Assembly: GCA_030425385.1 (NCBI GenBank)
Contig: JAUIAH010000008.1
Location: 62,001 to 126,000 of the forward strand
DNA from: Verrucomicrobiia bacterium
GTDB taxonomy: Bacteria; Verrucomicrobiota; Verrucomicrobiia; Verrucomicrobiales; DEV007
Length of the DNA stretch: 64,000 nt
Direction: 5' to 3'
Shown here: piece after piece, positions 44,857 to 54,187 of the stretch
How positions within the stretch are numbered: position 1 is the first letter of the stretch
Layout of the letters: every line of letters begins with the position of its first letter
Notes under the pieces: generated by a model
What the model was told of the DNA's origin: nothing
Database searches by the model: none
The model's input: the letters and a program-made list of their open reading frames with translations, nothing else
Translations under genes and position numbers: made by a program

Positions 44857-46558
44857 CCGCTGCAGGGGGTGCCGATTTGCGGGGAATAAGGACTCCGCAA
44901 AGGAAGGTGAGGATGGTCGTCAACGGCCAGGTCCACACAAAGGTGAACTTGGATTTCAAGCCACCTTCGGGCGTGTAATCGTAAGTGGGCAGATTTCCGA
45001 GCCAAGCATGGAGTTCCTCACTGCGCCCAAAGAGAATCCACACATCCGTGCGCACCAAGAGCACGATGAGGAAGGAGATCACCGTGCCAATGATCAAGCC
45101 GCGCACGCTTCCCTTCCCTAGCATTGCGACGAGAAAGATGGCCAGCATGGGCCCCACCGTGTAACTCGTCATGCCAAAGGCGAGTGGAAGGATCGGAATA
45201 TTCTCGCGCACCGCCAGCATGAGGTAGGTGAAGAAGGTGAGGACGATTCCCCACCCCACCACCAAGAGTCGCGATTTCCCCACGAGCGATGGATCATCCG
45301 CCGCCACGCCGTCATCACTTTCCGGATGATAGATCAATGACAGAGTCGTTTGGCTCAGCGCCGCTAGAATGCTGTCCAGGCTGGAAATGGCTGCGGCAAA
45401 GACTCCCGCCAGCAACAGCCCACTCAGCCCCGCGGGAAGCATCGACACAATCCACATGGGGAAGATGGCATCCGCATCTTTCGGCACGTGCACATTGCTC
45501 TCCACGCCGTCCTGGCTCGTCGCCAAGGGGGCCTCCTCCATGATCTGCATGGAAGTCATGTCGTCCTTGGCAGGAAAGGCCACCGCAGCCTCATACTCAT
45601 TGAAGGGATGCTGGTGATAGTGCACGAAGAGGGCCGCCCCCACCATCAACATGAGGAAGGTCACCAATTGCCCAGCCGAACTGAAGATGATCGCCTTCCG
45701 CGCTGCGGACTCACTCCCGCAACAGAAGACCCGCTGGGCACAGAGTTGATCCACGCCAAACATGGTCAGGTTCTGAAAGGTGACCGCAAAGAGCGCCACC
45801 CACATGGTGAACTGCAGCTCCGCACCGATCCCAAACGTCCAGTCGAAGGTCGTGGTGCGATCGAACGCCTTAGCCGTCGACCACAGCTCCCCCATTCCGC
45901 CAGGCAAACTGTTCACCACCGTGAAGAGAGCGATGATCCCGCCGATCGTGAAGAGGAAGAATTGCATCACGTCCGTCCAAATCACCGTTCGCATGCCCCC
46001 CATGAGGGTCCATCCAATGGCGAAGAGCCCGATAATGATGATGCAGATCCGGATATCCAAGCCTGTCACCACCTTTAGAGGCAACGCCGCCACCAAGACC
46101 CGAACACTCTGCGCCAGGATGGATCCGATGAAGAAGAGCACGGTCGCCAAGGTCTTGGCGCCCCTACCCAACCGATTCCCCATGTAGTCGTAGGAACTGT
46201 ATATTTCCCGCTCATAGTAGGCCTTCACGAACCATACCCCCACGATCACCCGCGCGAGAATCGACCCAATGGCCCACTGCATGTAGGTGAAATCGCCCTG
46301 AGCGGCGAAGAGACCCGCAGGCACGCCAATGAAAGTCACGCCACTGAGTTCGGTCGCGATGATGGACCCCGAGACGGCCGGCCACGGCAGGGTCTTGCCT
46401 CCCAGAAAGAAATCGCGAATCGATGCCTGCTTCCCGCGCATCAAGTGCCCGATGACAGTGCAGAAGATGAGGTAACCAAAGAGCACTCCCCAATCGAGCG
46501 GGGTGAAGAGTTGAGCGATAGGTTTCTCAGCCATGGGCGGGACGTTCATGGAGAGCAT
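44846..46558 (-). CDS. Sodium/solute symporter (SSS family)
   Basis: A 570-residue transporter with about 13-14 transmembrane helices. The SSS family signature is visible in 'IRDFFLGGKTLPWPAVSGSI', 'ATELSGVTFIGVPAG', 'GNRLGRGAKTLATVLFFIGS' and 'AGLSGLLLAGVFAAAISSLD', with the sodium-site serines in the last motif. It uses the sodium gradient to import a solute, perhaps a sugar; the substrate is not predictable. A hydrophilic insertion of about 45 residues lies near residues 320-365. ATG 46558, 46549 and 46534 are all possible starts. It is convergent with the HlyD gene (11-base overlap) and divergent from dnaA across the candidate origin. Confidence 0.88.
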   Translation of the reverse strand: MLSMNVPPMAEKPIAQLFTPLDWGVLFGYLIFCTVIGHLMRGKQASIRDFFLGGKTLPWPAVSGSIIATELSGVTFIGVPAGLFAAQGDFTYMQWAIGSILARVIVGVWFVKAYYEREIYSSYDYMGNRLGRGAKTLATVLFFIGSILAQSVRVLVAALPLKVVTGLDIRICIIIIGLFAIGWTLMGGMRTVIWTDVMQFFLFTIGGIIALFTVVNSLPGGMGELWSTAKAFDRTTTFDWTFGIGAELQFTMWVALFAVTFQNLTMFGVDQLCAQRVFCCGSESAARKAIIFSSAGQLVTFLMLMVGAALFVHYHQHPFNEYEAAVAFPAKDDMTSMQIMEEAPLATSQDGVESNVHVPKDADAIFPMWIVSMLPAGLSGLLLAGVFAAAISSLDSILAALSQTTLSLIYHPESDDGVAADDPSLVGKSRLLVVGWGIVLTFFTYLMLAVRENIPILPLAFGMTSYTVGPMLAIFLVAMLGKGSVRGLIIGTVISFLIVLLVRTDVWILFGRSEELHAWLGNLPTYDYTPEGGLKSKFTFVWTWPLTTILTFLCGVLIPRKSAPPAAATA

Positions 46559-47250
46559 GCCCCTTGGCGAGCACTTTGTTCGAGCAACTGCCCCGGTCCC
46601 AGAGGTGTCTGTGGAACATTTCCCCGCCCATTCGCGCCGCCATCAGGGATAAATGAGACGTTCCACAGATCGAATTCTACCAAAGTTTCGCACTCGATTA
46701 AACCTATCATTTCCACCAAAGAATCCGCCTCCTGAAATCAACCACAAAATTCTTAAAAATTTGCTTAGAAATTCGAATGATCGGCTTGCAAATGGCACGG
46801 AGTTCAGGCAAGACTCTCCCGGATGAGCCTCGAATTTGACAAACTTTCTCAAGTTCGTTTTAAAAAATTTGCAGCTACTACCCACCGGTCGCTACAGGGT
46901 AGTTTGCCCGCTTGATCAGTCTCGGCGCTTCGCGCCATTTCCCTAACAACAACCACTATTTGAACCATCGCCTTCTCTTGCCATCGCCCTTCGGGAGAGA
47001 AGCATGTTTCATAACTCGATATCAACCAGCCACTTAACCCTGATGCGTCCCACAACCTTCTCCTTCAACTCTGACTCGTCGCAACTCCCATCACCATCCT
47101 CACACTCTTCTATCACTCGACATTCTAGATATCCTTTCCCCTCACTCACGGCCACGACATCCCGCTTGGATTCCATGCCTAGTCAACTTGTTAGGTCAGC
47201 CGCCTAACCATCTCAACCATCGTGAAATTACTAGGTATTAGATAGTACAG
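46559..47250. other. Gene-free AT-rich region upstream of dnaA, candidate oriC
   Basis: This 692-base stretch has no convincing gene. It contains AT-rich blocks (46741-46775 and 46855-46872) suitable for DNA unwinding and an inverted pair TCTGTGGAAC (46608-46617) / GTTCCACAGA (46660-46669) that resembles diverged DnaA boxes (TGTGGATAA). I find no perfect TTATCCACA box. Its place directly before dnaA, with dnaN following, is the classic origin location, but some Verrucomicrobiota may have origins elsewhere. The dnaA promoter must also lie here; the last ~30 bases (47221-47250) are AT-rich. Confidence 0.45.
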
Positions 47251-48651
47251 ATGTCTGAAACATACTCCTCTGACTGGAACAAGATCCAGGGCATCCTCGG
47301 GGGCCAAGTGAGCCAGGATACCATGGAGCGTTGGTTCTCCCACATCGGGATAGCCCAACTCGACGACTCTATCATCGTCCTCGAAGCGCCGAACCAGATC
47401 TACCAGTTCTGGATCGAGACCAATTACCTGCCGCAGCTGATGGACGCCATCGAAATCGTCATCGGCAGCCGACGCAAGATCGCCTTCAAGTTCCGGGAAA
47501 CCGATCCTCTGGCACCTGCCTCTGAGAAGGCAGCTCTTGAAAGCAGTGTCTCACCCGTGAAGAAGCGCGTGCGTAAGCGAGGCAAGCCCGCCGCCGAAGA
47601 GATCGCGGCGAGCGAACTCGGCCTCAACCACCGCTACGTCTTCGAGTCCTTCGTGGTCGGCTCCAACAACGAATTTGCCCACGCGGCCTGCCAAGCAGTC
47701 GCCCAGTCGCCCGGACGGACCTACAACCCGCTCTTCATCTATGGGGGCACGGGCCTGGGGAAGACACACCTGATGCATGCCATCGGTCACGCTATCCTGA
47801 AGGAGCGCCCTCGGGCCAAGGTTGTCTACATCACGAGCGAGCAGTTCACGAACCAATTCATCGAAGCCATCAGCGATGGCTCATTGGTAAAATTTCGACA
47901 ACGCTATCGCGAAGCAGACGTTCTCTTGATCGATGACATCCATTTCTTGGCCAAGAAGGAGAAGTCTCAGGAAGAGTTCTTTCACACCTTCAATACCCTC
48001 TGCGACTCCCACGGAAAGCAGATCGTGATGACCTCGGACATGCCTGCGGGTAAGATCAAGCATTTGGAGAAGCGGTTGGTGACTCGATTCGAATGGGGCC
48101 TCACGGCCGAGCTCACCGCCCCCGATACCGAAACACGGATCGCCATCCTGAAGAAGAAGGCCAAGGAGTGGAAAGTCAGGCTAGGGCGCGACGTCCTTGA
48201 GTTCGTGGCTCAGCGGATCCGCAACAACGTCCGACGGCTTGAGGGGGCCCTCATTCGCCTGGCCTCCTACCGCACGATGCATGCCGAGGCTGACCTCGAC
48301 ATCAAGAGTGTGCAGCGACTCTTGCAGGATTTCCTGAATGATGAGACTCGTGAGGTGACGATCCCGGATATTCAGAAGCATGTGGCGGAGTATTACGATG
48401 TTCGCGTGTCTGATCTTCTGGGGAGGAAACGCCCCGCGCAAATCGCTCTCGCTCGCCAAGTGGCGATGTATTTCAGCCGCGAATTGACGGGCGCCTCCTA
48501 CCAGGACATTGGCGATGCCTTTGGCGGGCGCGACCACGGCACGGCTATGCACGCGTGTCGTACGGTGAACGCGAAGTGTGAGAAGATTGAGAAGATCCGC
48601 AAACAAGTGGATGCCCTCTATGGTGAGCTGACGGACAGCCCGGGACGCTAG
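47251..48651 (+). CDS. dnaA: Chromosomal replication initiator DnaA
   Basis: A 466-residue protein with all four DnaA domains: N-terminal helical domain I (1-~80, 'TMERWFSHIGIAQLDD'), a short linker, the AAA+ domain with Walker A GGTGLGKTH (165-173), Walker B 'VLLIDDIHF' and sensor 'KRLVTRFEWGLTAELTAPD', and the C-terminal DNA-binding domain with the signature 'GGRDHGTAMHACRTV'. DnaA binds origin boxes as ATP-bound filaments and opens the duplex. The DNA-binding loop has Gly where E. coli has Thr (HTTV). It follows the candidate origin and precedes dnaN by 127 bases. Confidence 0.97.
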   Translation: MSETYSSDWNKIQGILGGQVSQDTMERWFSHIGIAQLDDSIIVLEAPNQIYQFWIETNYLPQLMDAIEIVIGSRRKIAFKFRETDPLAPASEKAALESSVSPVKKRVRKRGKPAAEEIAASELGLNHRYVFESFVVGSNNEFAHAACQAVAQSPGRTYNPLFIYGGTGLGKTHLMHAIGHAILKERPRAKVVYITSEQFTNQFIEAISDGSLVKFRQRYREADVLLIDDIHFLAKKEKSQEEFFHTFNTLCDSHGKQIVMTSDMPAGKIKHLEKRLVTRFEWGLTAELTAPDTETRIAILKKKAKEWKVRLGRDVLEFVAQRIRNNVRRLEGALIRLASYRTMHAEADLDIKSVQRLLQDFLNDETREVTIPDIQKHVAEYYDVRVSDLLGRKRPAQIALARQVAMYFSRELTGASYQDIGDAFGGRDHGTAMHACRTVNAKCEKIEKIRKQVDALYGELTDSPGR

Positions 48652-48669
48652 CATTCCCCTCATTGCCTG

Positions 48670-48695
48670 GCCCTCTCGGAAACGGCCGAGAGGGC
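48670..48695 (+). terminator. Hairpin between dnaA and dnaN
   Basis: GCCCTCTCGG (48670-48679) and CCGAGAGGGC (48686-48695) form a perfect 10-base GC-rich stem with a 6-base loop, 18 bases after the dnaA stop. There is no T-run, so it may be a weak terminator, an attenuator or an RNA-processing site that uncouples dnaN from dnaA. Confidence 0.6.
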
Positions 48696-48778
48696 GGTAA
48701 TTCGCCGGTTGCCAAACGGAAAGGCTTCCACTATAGGACAAGCCCCATTCAGCTACCGAACGCGGTTTTCCAATTACC

Positions 48779-49876
48779 ATGAAGCTAAGGATCACTAAAG
48801 AGCACTTCCTCAACGGACTCCAACAAGTCCAACACGTGGTCAGCACGCGCACCACGCTCCCGATCCTCTCTAACGTCCTTCTTGAGGCCCAAGATGGTGA
48901 ATTGACGCTCACGACGAATGATCTCGACGTGGGTGTTAGTGCCAAGGTGACGGCCGATGTAGAGACGCCCGGAGCCACCACGCTTCCTGCCCGCAAGCTT
49001 GTCAATATCGTCAAGGAATTGCCCGCACAGGAGATTGAGATTGATGTGGACGCCGACCATGTGGCCTCCATCACGTGTGGCCCCAGCTTCTTCAAGATCC
49101 TCGGACTGACTCATGACGAATTTCCCGCCCTGCCGAATTTCGACAACGCGAAGGAGTTCAAGTTTCCCCAAGCCACGCTTCGGGATAGCTTGAAGAAGAC
49201 TTCTTACGCGATCTCGACCGACGAGACCCGCTACGTCCTCAATGGGATCTACTTCGCATTTGAGAACAACACGCTCATCATGGTCGCTACAGATGGGCGC
49301 CGATTGGCGATGGTCGATCACGAGCTGGAGTTTCCTAAGAGCCAGGAAACAACCATGATTGTTCCTACGAAGGCAGTGAATGAATTGCAGCGTTTGTTAG
49401 GCGACTCCGGTGACGTCACGATTGCCATCGCCGAGAACCAAGTTGCCTTCAAGCTGGAGAAGCTGATTCTCGTCAGCCGCCTCATCGAGGGCAACTACCC
49501 CAACTACCGTCAGGTCATTCCCGAAAAGACGGTGGACCGGATCACGCTCGAGCGTGAATCGTTCCTCAAGACGGTCAATCGCGTTTCCCTCCTCACGAGC
49601 GACAAGTCGCATTCCCTCAAACTCGTCTTTGGGGAGGATAACATCGACATCATGGCCAACTCACCAGAGATCGGTGAAGCGCGCGAGTCTCTAGCCGTTT
49701 CTCATAAAGGGAACCAATTCTCCATCGCCTTCAATCCTGAGTTTCTCATGGCGCCATTGCGAAATCTGGACACAGACGAGGTCTACCTGCATCTGATCGA
49801 TGAGATGAGCCCTGGCGTTCTGAAGATCGATACCTCGTTCCTTTACGTGCTCATGCCTATGCGGGTGACACAGTAG
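48779..49876 (+). CDS. dnaN: DNA polymerase III beta sliding clamp
   Basis: A 365-residue protein with the three-fold clamp structure: 'MKLRITKEHFLNGLQQVQHV' at the N terminus, 'RTTLPILSNVLLEA', 'FPALPNFD', 'LNGIYFAFENNTLIMVATDG', 'RLIEGNYPNYRQVIP' and the C-terminal 'LYVLMPMRV', which forms the partner-binding pocket. It encircles DNA and tethers polymerase. Length and motif order match the family. No recF follows, unlike in many bacteria; the next gene is a convergent histidine kinase 19 bases away. Confidence 0.97.
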   Translation: MKLRITKEHFLNGLQQVQHVVSTRTTLPILSNVLLEAQDGELTLTTNDLDVGVSAKVTADVETPGATTLPARKLVNIVKELPAQEIEIDVDADHVASITCGPSFFKILGLTHDEFPALPNFDNAKEFKFPQATLRDSLKKTSYAISTDETRYVLNGIYFAFENNTLIMVATDGRRLAMVDHELEFPKSQETTMIVPTKAVNELQRLLGDSGDVTIAIAENQVAFKLEKLILVSRLIEGNYPNYRQVIPEKTVDRITLERESFLKTVNRVSLLTSDKSHSLKLVFGEDNIDIMANSPEIGEARESLAVSHKGNQFSIAFNPEFLMAPLRNLDTDEVYLHLIDEMSPGVLKIDTSFLYVLMPMRVTQ

Positions 49877-49895
49877 GTCACGAGGCATTCGAATC

Positions 49896-51416
49896 TCATG
49901 CCGCTTGTGGCAAGATGACGGCAAAGCGCGTCATCGACTCCCCCCCTCCATCTAGCAATCGTAGCGTTCCCCCATGCGCTTGTACAATTTCGTGGGCAAT
50001 GTTAAGGCCCAGGCCGAATCCATCTTGGCGCCGCGTGCGTGCGTCATCTCCCCGGAAGAAACGGTGAAAGATGTGAGGACGTACCTCTATTGGAATTCCC
50101 GGACCGGTATTCGCAACTTCCACACAGACAAGGGCTCCCTGCTCCCGCAAGGCAATGGTTACCCTACCGTCCTCTTGGTTGTATTTGATAGCATTGCTAA
50201 CCAGGTTGTGCAGCACGGATAGCAGCAACGCACGATCCGCATGGACTTTGAGTCCTTCTGCGATGGACGTGCGCAATGTGAGACCTTGATCCTGACACAT
50301 GATCTCCGCATCCTCACAGAATCCCTGAAGTGCTTGACTGAGATCGAAGGTTACTCGCTCTAAAGGCATCGTCCCAGCATCCGCACGCGAAAGCATGAGC
50401 AGCGCTTCTGTGATCTTGTTCAACCGATGAACTTCTTCATTCAGGTTCAGCAGGCGCTGCTCCTCGTCCGAACCGGGCGCACATTCCCTTAAGCCGCGCT
50501 CCACTTCCCCACGCATCACCGACAAAGGAGTCTTCAGTTCATGCGAAGCGTCCGCACTGAAGCGCACGGCCTGATGAAAGCTACGCTCCAAACGCTCCAT
50601 CATGGCATTGAGAACTTCCACCATCCTCACAAACTCCTTATCTTCACGTGCCGTGAGGGGGATGCGCTGGTCCAAGCCCTTTGCCGTGACTTGCTCTGCC
50701 GTGGCCACGATACGGTTCACCGGGCGAATCGCTTTGCTTGCCACCAGCCACCCCACCACAGCGGACAACCCGATGCCTCCAAAGACAGCCCACAAGAACA
50801 CTTCGCGCATACGACGGACCTCTTCGTGAAAGGAGGCAAGGTCGACCCCGACAAAGACACTGGCAAAGCGATTGGTAAAGCGCCCCACGCGCCAGGAATT
50901 CCCATCGATGACTTTGGTAAAATAGGTAGGTGGCAGTTTCGGGCCCCCCCGATGGTCTCGACGCGGCGGCGGCGGCGGGCGTCGATCGCGCCTGTCTCTG
51001 TCCTCTCTCTCAGGACGATGACGCGATCGCGGCGAACGATGGTCCTCTCGCGGCGGCTCGCTCACCCAATCTTCAGGCAACGGTGCGGACGCCACCAAGT
51101 CCAGCTTCTCCACAAGTCCAGCTTCACTCTCTGAAATGACCTCCCCATCAGCATTCTGCACCACTGCGATCCAACTGAGCCCGTCTTCGTCGCCTCGGTC
51201 GTTGACAAACCCAGTCGTCAATCGCTGAAAGTCCTCGCGATCCAAATGAGGCCCCACCCGCTTGGTGAAGGCGTTCGCAGGCAAGCTCATGCGTGCATCA
51301 ACAGATTCTAGCATATACCGATACATCATCCACCAAGCCCAACCACCTAACGTAAGCACCAAAGCCGCCGGAGCCAGGGTCATCACCAGGGCGAGTTTGA
51401 AACGGAACGATCTCAC
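49896..51416 (-). CDS. Two-component sensor histidine kinase
   Basis: A 506-residue inner-membrane kinase. Transmembrane helix 1 (~8-31), periplasmic sensor (~32-202), helix 2 (~203-224), HAMP domain, phospho-acceptor His292 in 'SADASHELKTPLSVM', and an ATPase domain with 'LVSNAIKYNQ' (N box), 'VANTGPGIP' (G1) and 'GFGLGLNIAHEIVQAHGG' (G2). The sensor contains an unusual Arg/Asp/Pro-rich tract (~122-157, including PPPPPRRDHRGG). It phosphorylates the OmpR-type regulator encoded upstream, with which it overlaps by 4 bases. The signal is unknown; its neighbour is a divergent haem peroxidase gene. Confidence 0.92.
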   Translation of the reverse strand: MRSFRFKLALVMTLAPAALVLTLGGWAWWMMYRYMLESVDARMSLPANAFTKRVGPHLDREDFQRLTTGFVNDRGDEDGLSWIAVVQNADGEVISESEAGLVEKLDLVASAPLPEDWVSEPPREDHRSPRSRHRPEREDRDRRDRRPPPPPRRDHRGGPKLPPTYFTKVIDGNSWRVGRFTNRFASVFVGVDLASFHEEVRRMREVFLWAVFGGIGLSAVVGWLVASKAIRPVNRIVATAEQVTAKGLDQRIPLTAREDKEFVRMVEVLNAMMERLERSFHQAVRFSADASHELKTPLSVMRGEVERGLRECAPGSDEEQRLLNLNEEVHRLNKITEALLMLSRADAGTMPLERVTFDLSQALQGFCEDAEIMCQDQGLTLRTSIAEGLKVHADRALLLSVLHNLVSNAIKYNQEDGRVTIALREQGALVCVEVANTGPGIPIEVRPHIFHRFFRGDDARTRRQDGFGLGLNIAHEIVQAHGGTLRLLDGGGESMTRFAVILPQAA

Positions 51417-52123
51417 TGCTCCCTCCGAGAGGACTCTGATTCTCCCAGCCGATAGCCGACACCCCTCACCGTATGAATCAATTTCATCTCATACGGTTGA
51501 TCAATCTTCTTCCGCAAGCGCTTGATATAGACATCGACAAGATTGGTTTGTGGGTCAAAGTGATAGTTCCACACATGTTCACAAATCTGAATCCGCGTGT
51601 AAACGCGACCGGGTGACCGCATCATGTACTCCAAGAGCTCAAACTCACGTGCAGTTAACTCAATGGGATCGCCCGCACGCGTCACCGTTCTCGCCATCAA
51701 ATCCACTGTGAGATCGTCTACCTTGAGCAGATTCAATGTCTGACCAGAACTTCGCCGCACGATGGTGCGCAACCGCGCCACTAACTCTTCCACAAAGAAG
51801 GGCTTAGTAAGATAATCATCCGCACCAAGATTCAGTCCCTCCACACGTTCATTCAATGAATCTCGGGCCGTCAGCAGCAGCACTGGCACGGAATTCTTCC
51901 GCTCGCGGAGATGCCTCAGAATGCTGAGCCCGTCGCGCCCCGGCAACATGATATCAAGCACCACGGCATCATAGGGCATGGTCGCTACCATTTCGAAGCC
52001 TCTATCTCCATCATCACAGACATCCACGACCATGCCTTGCTCCTCCAGGCCCTTCTTGACGAAGGACGCTATCTTTGCCTGATCTTCTACCACGAGAATG
52101 TGCACGAAAAGACCATAAGCCAT
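51413..52123 (-). CDS. OmpR/PhoB-family response regulator
   Basis: A 236-residue regulator. The receiver domain has 'ILVVEDQ', phospho-acceptor Asp in 'AVVLDIMLPGRDG', 'LLLTAR' and 'DDYLTKPF'; the C-terminal winged helix ends in 'LIHTVRGVGYRLGESE', typical of the CopR/CusR/MprA type. Start ATG 52123 is chosen; GTG 52105 (MHILVVEDQ) is also good. The kinase gene overlaps its stop by 4 bases. The roughly 210 bases to the divergent peroxidase gene contain repeated TCATG elements that might be its binding sites. Confidence 0.9.
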   Translation of the reverse strand: MAYGLFVHILVVEDQAKIASFVKKGLEEQGMVVDVCDDGDRGFEMVATMPYDAVVLDIMLPGRDGLSILRHLRERKNSVPVLLLTARDSLNERVEGLNLGADDYLTKPFFVEELVARLRTIVRRSSGQTLNLLKVDDLTVDLMARTVTRAGDPIELTAREFELLEYMMRSPGRVYTRIQICEHVWNYHFDPQTNLVDVYIKRLRKKIDQPYEMKLIHTVRGVGYRLGESESSRREQ

Positions 52124-52244
52124 TCCCGATGATTCCGAGAGAGGAATTCTCCAAGATGAACTGTTTGTCATCTTCGCGCCCCCATTCTTGTCATTCTTTC
52201 CGCGGGGCTTTCATGACAAAGGATTCATCTGAGCGAGCCCCCTC

Positions 52245-52265
52245 CCGTCATGTTTCCCCGTCATG
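52245..52265. repeat. Direct repeat CCGTCATG between regulator and peroxidase
   Basis: CCGTCATG occurs at 52245-52252 and 52258-52265, 13 bases apart; related TCATGAC and CATGAC elements lie at 52211-52217 and 52280-52285. OmpR-family regulators bind tandem half-sites, so this could be the operator of the neighbouring two-component system, but the spacing is not canonical. Confidence 0.35.
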
Positions 52266-52332
52266 ATGTCAGGGTGGCCCATGACGCCACGCCAGAGTCA
52301 CCAGACTCTGCCATCACAACACCCACCCTGAC

Positions 52333-54081
52333 ATGCATATGAACTATACCCTTCCCCTACTTTCGACTCTCGTCGCGACGCTCCTAGCCCCTTCGGCGCT
52401 CTTCGCTCAAGACGACCGCCGTCGGCGCGCACGAGACGCCCGCACCCCCGATCAAGAAGCCGCGCCCATTCCCACACCGACAACGGAGCGGCGCGCCCGT
52501 CGCACGGATCCCAGACCAGCAATCGACAATCCAAACGAGCGCACATTCGAACTCCCCACCGCCTTCCGAAGCATCGACGGCTTCGGCAATCACGAAGAGT
52601 TCCCATCGCGTGGGGCAGCGCACACGCCCTTGATTCGCATGACCCCGGTAGCCTACACGGATGGCGTGGCGTCTCCCGCAGGCGAGCATCGGGAAAGTGC
52701 CCGCGTGATCAGCAATGCCTGTGTCACCCAGAATGATTTGGTCGCCAATGCCCGCGAGGCGACCGATTTCCTCTGGCAATGGGGGCAGTTCCTTGATCAC
52801 GACATCGATCTCACTCACGCAGCGACTCCCGCCGAGCCTTTTGATATTCCTGTTCCTAACGGAGATGCCTCTTTCGATCCTTCGCAATCTGGAACAGTTG
52901 TGATTCCGCTCAATCGATCGGAATCCGCCATTGATGCCGACGGGGTCCGACAGCAGCTCAACGGCATCACCGCATTCATCGACGCCTCCAACGTCTACGG
53001 ATCAGACGCCGCACGCGCGGAGGCTCTGCGCACCTTGGATGGGACCGGACGGCTAAAGACGAGCCCTGGCGATCTGCTCCCCTTCAACACGGAAGGACTT
53101 GCCAATGCCCCAAGCGCTACAGCGCCCACATTCTTCCTCGCAGGCGATGAGCGTGCCAACGAACAAGTCGGACTCACCGCCATGCACACGCTCTTCGTGC
53201 GGGAACACAACTATTGGGTAGGCATCTTGGCTCGGGAGGATCAATCGCTCAGCGGCGAAGAACGCTATCAATTTGCTAGAATGATCCTCGCTGCCGAGAT
53301 GCAAGCCATCACCTATCGCGAATTCCTTCCCGTCTTGTTAGGCAGAGATGCCCTCCCACCTTACCGGGGCTACGACTCCGAAGTTGATCCTAGCATTGCC
53401 AACAGTTTCTCAACGGCTGCCTTTCGGCTAGGACACAGCATGCTTTCGCCCACCCTCCTTCGGCTCGATCGAAATGGATCCGAAAGCCCATTCGGCCATC
53501 TTTCTCTAGCGCAAGCATTCTTCAGTCCCTCGCTCATCACAGATCAAGGCGGCATCGATCCCATCCTCCGCGGATTAGCCTCCCAAATGTGCCAGGAAAT
53601 CGATAACAAAGTCGTCGATGCTGTTCGCAACTTCCTCTTTGGCGCCCCAGGATCCGGCGGATTCGATCTCGCCTCGCTCAATATCCAGCGGGGTCGGGAC
53701 CACGGCCTAGCGGATTACAATACCACTCGCCAGGCCTACGGACTTCCCCCCGCTCGTCGTTTCCGGGACATCAATCCCGACCGCAGTGTGCAGGACGATC
53801 TCCAAGACGTTTATGATTCCGTGAACGATGTCGATCTCTGGGTGGGAGGACTCGCTGAAGCCCACGTTCCAGGGGCCATGGTCGGTCCCACCTATCACGC
53901 CATCCTCACCGATCAATTCCAGCGTCTACGAGATGGAGATCGTTTCTGGTATCAACACTACCTCCCCGAGAACCTGCAGGCACTTATTGAGGATCAGACG
54001 CTCGCCACCATCATCCGACGCAACACCGGTATCGGCGATGAACTGCCTAACAATGTCTTTCGTCTACAAGACAACTCGTAA
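52333..54081 (+). CDS. Exported animal-type haem peroxidase
   Basis: A 582-residue protein with a signal peptide (1-26, ending LFAQDD) and an Arg/Pro-rich linker (~27-65). The catalytic domain resembles the myeloperoxidase/peroxidasin family: distal Gln152, Asp155 and His156 in 'WGQFLDHDID', catalytic Arg290 in 'LFVREHNYW', proximal haem ligand His368 in 'FRLGHSML', and the strongly conserved 'LNIQRGRDHGLADYN'. It oxidises substrates with hydrogen peroxide outside the cytoplasm. It is divergent from the two-component operon, which may control it (inference from position). Confidence 0.92.
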   Translation: MHMNYTLPLLSTLVATLLAPSALFAQDDRRRRARDARTPDQEAAPIPTPTTERRARRTDPRPAIDNPNERTFELPTAFRSIDGFGNHEEFPSRGAAHTPLIRMTPVAYTDGVASPAGEHRESARVISNACVTQNDLVANAREATDFLWQWGQFLDHDIDLTHAATPAEPFDIPVPNGDASFDPSQSGTVVIPLNRSESAIDADGVRQQLNGITAFIDASNVYGSDAARAEALRTLDGTGRLKTSPGDLLPFNTEGLANAPSATAPTFFLAGDERANEQVGLTAMHTLFVREHNYWVGILAREDQSLSGEERYQFARMILAAEMQAITYREFLPVLLGRDALPPYRGYDSEVDPSIANSFSTAAFRLGHSMLSPTLLRLDRNGSESPFGHLSLAQAFFSPSLITDQGGIDPILRGLASQMCQEIDNKVVDAVRNFLFGAPGSGGFDLASLNIQRGRDHGLADYNTTRQAYGLPPARRFRDINPDRSVQDDLQDVYDSVNDVDLWVGGLAEAHVPGAMVGPTYHAILTDQFQRLRDGDRFWYQHYLPENLQALIEDQTLATIIRRNTGIGDELPNNVFRLQDNS

Positions 54082-54105
54082 GCCCGCCCCAACGACCCCA
54101 TGTGT

Positions 54106-54136
54106 CCAAAGCCCGAGCATGTCGCTTGGGCTTTGG
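54106..54136 (+). terminator. Hairpin terminator candidate after the peroxidase gene
   Basis: Arms at 54106-54118 and 54124-54136 form a 13-pair stem (CCAAAGCCCGAGC against GCTTGGGCTTTGG, one G-T pair) with a 5-base loop, 25 bases after the stop. No T-run follows, as is common in GC-rich bacteria. Confidence 0.6.
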
Positions 54137-54187
54137 CATGCACGCTTCCAAGTAGTGCCCGAAATCACGCGACGGCAAGATGCCGTC

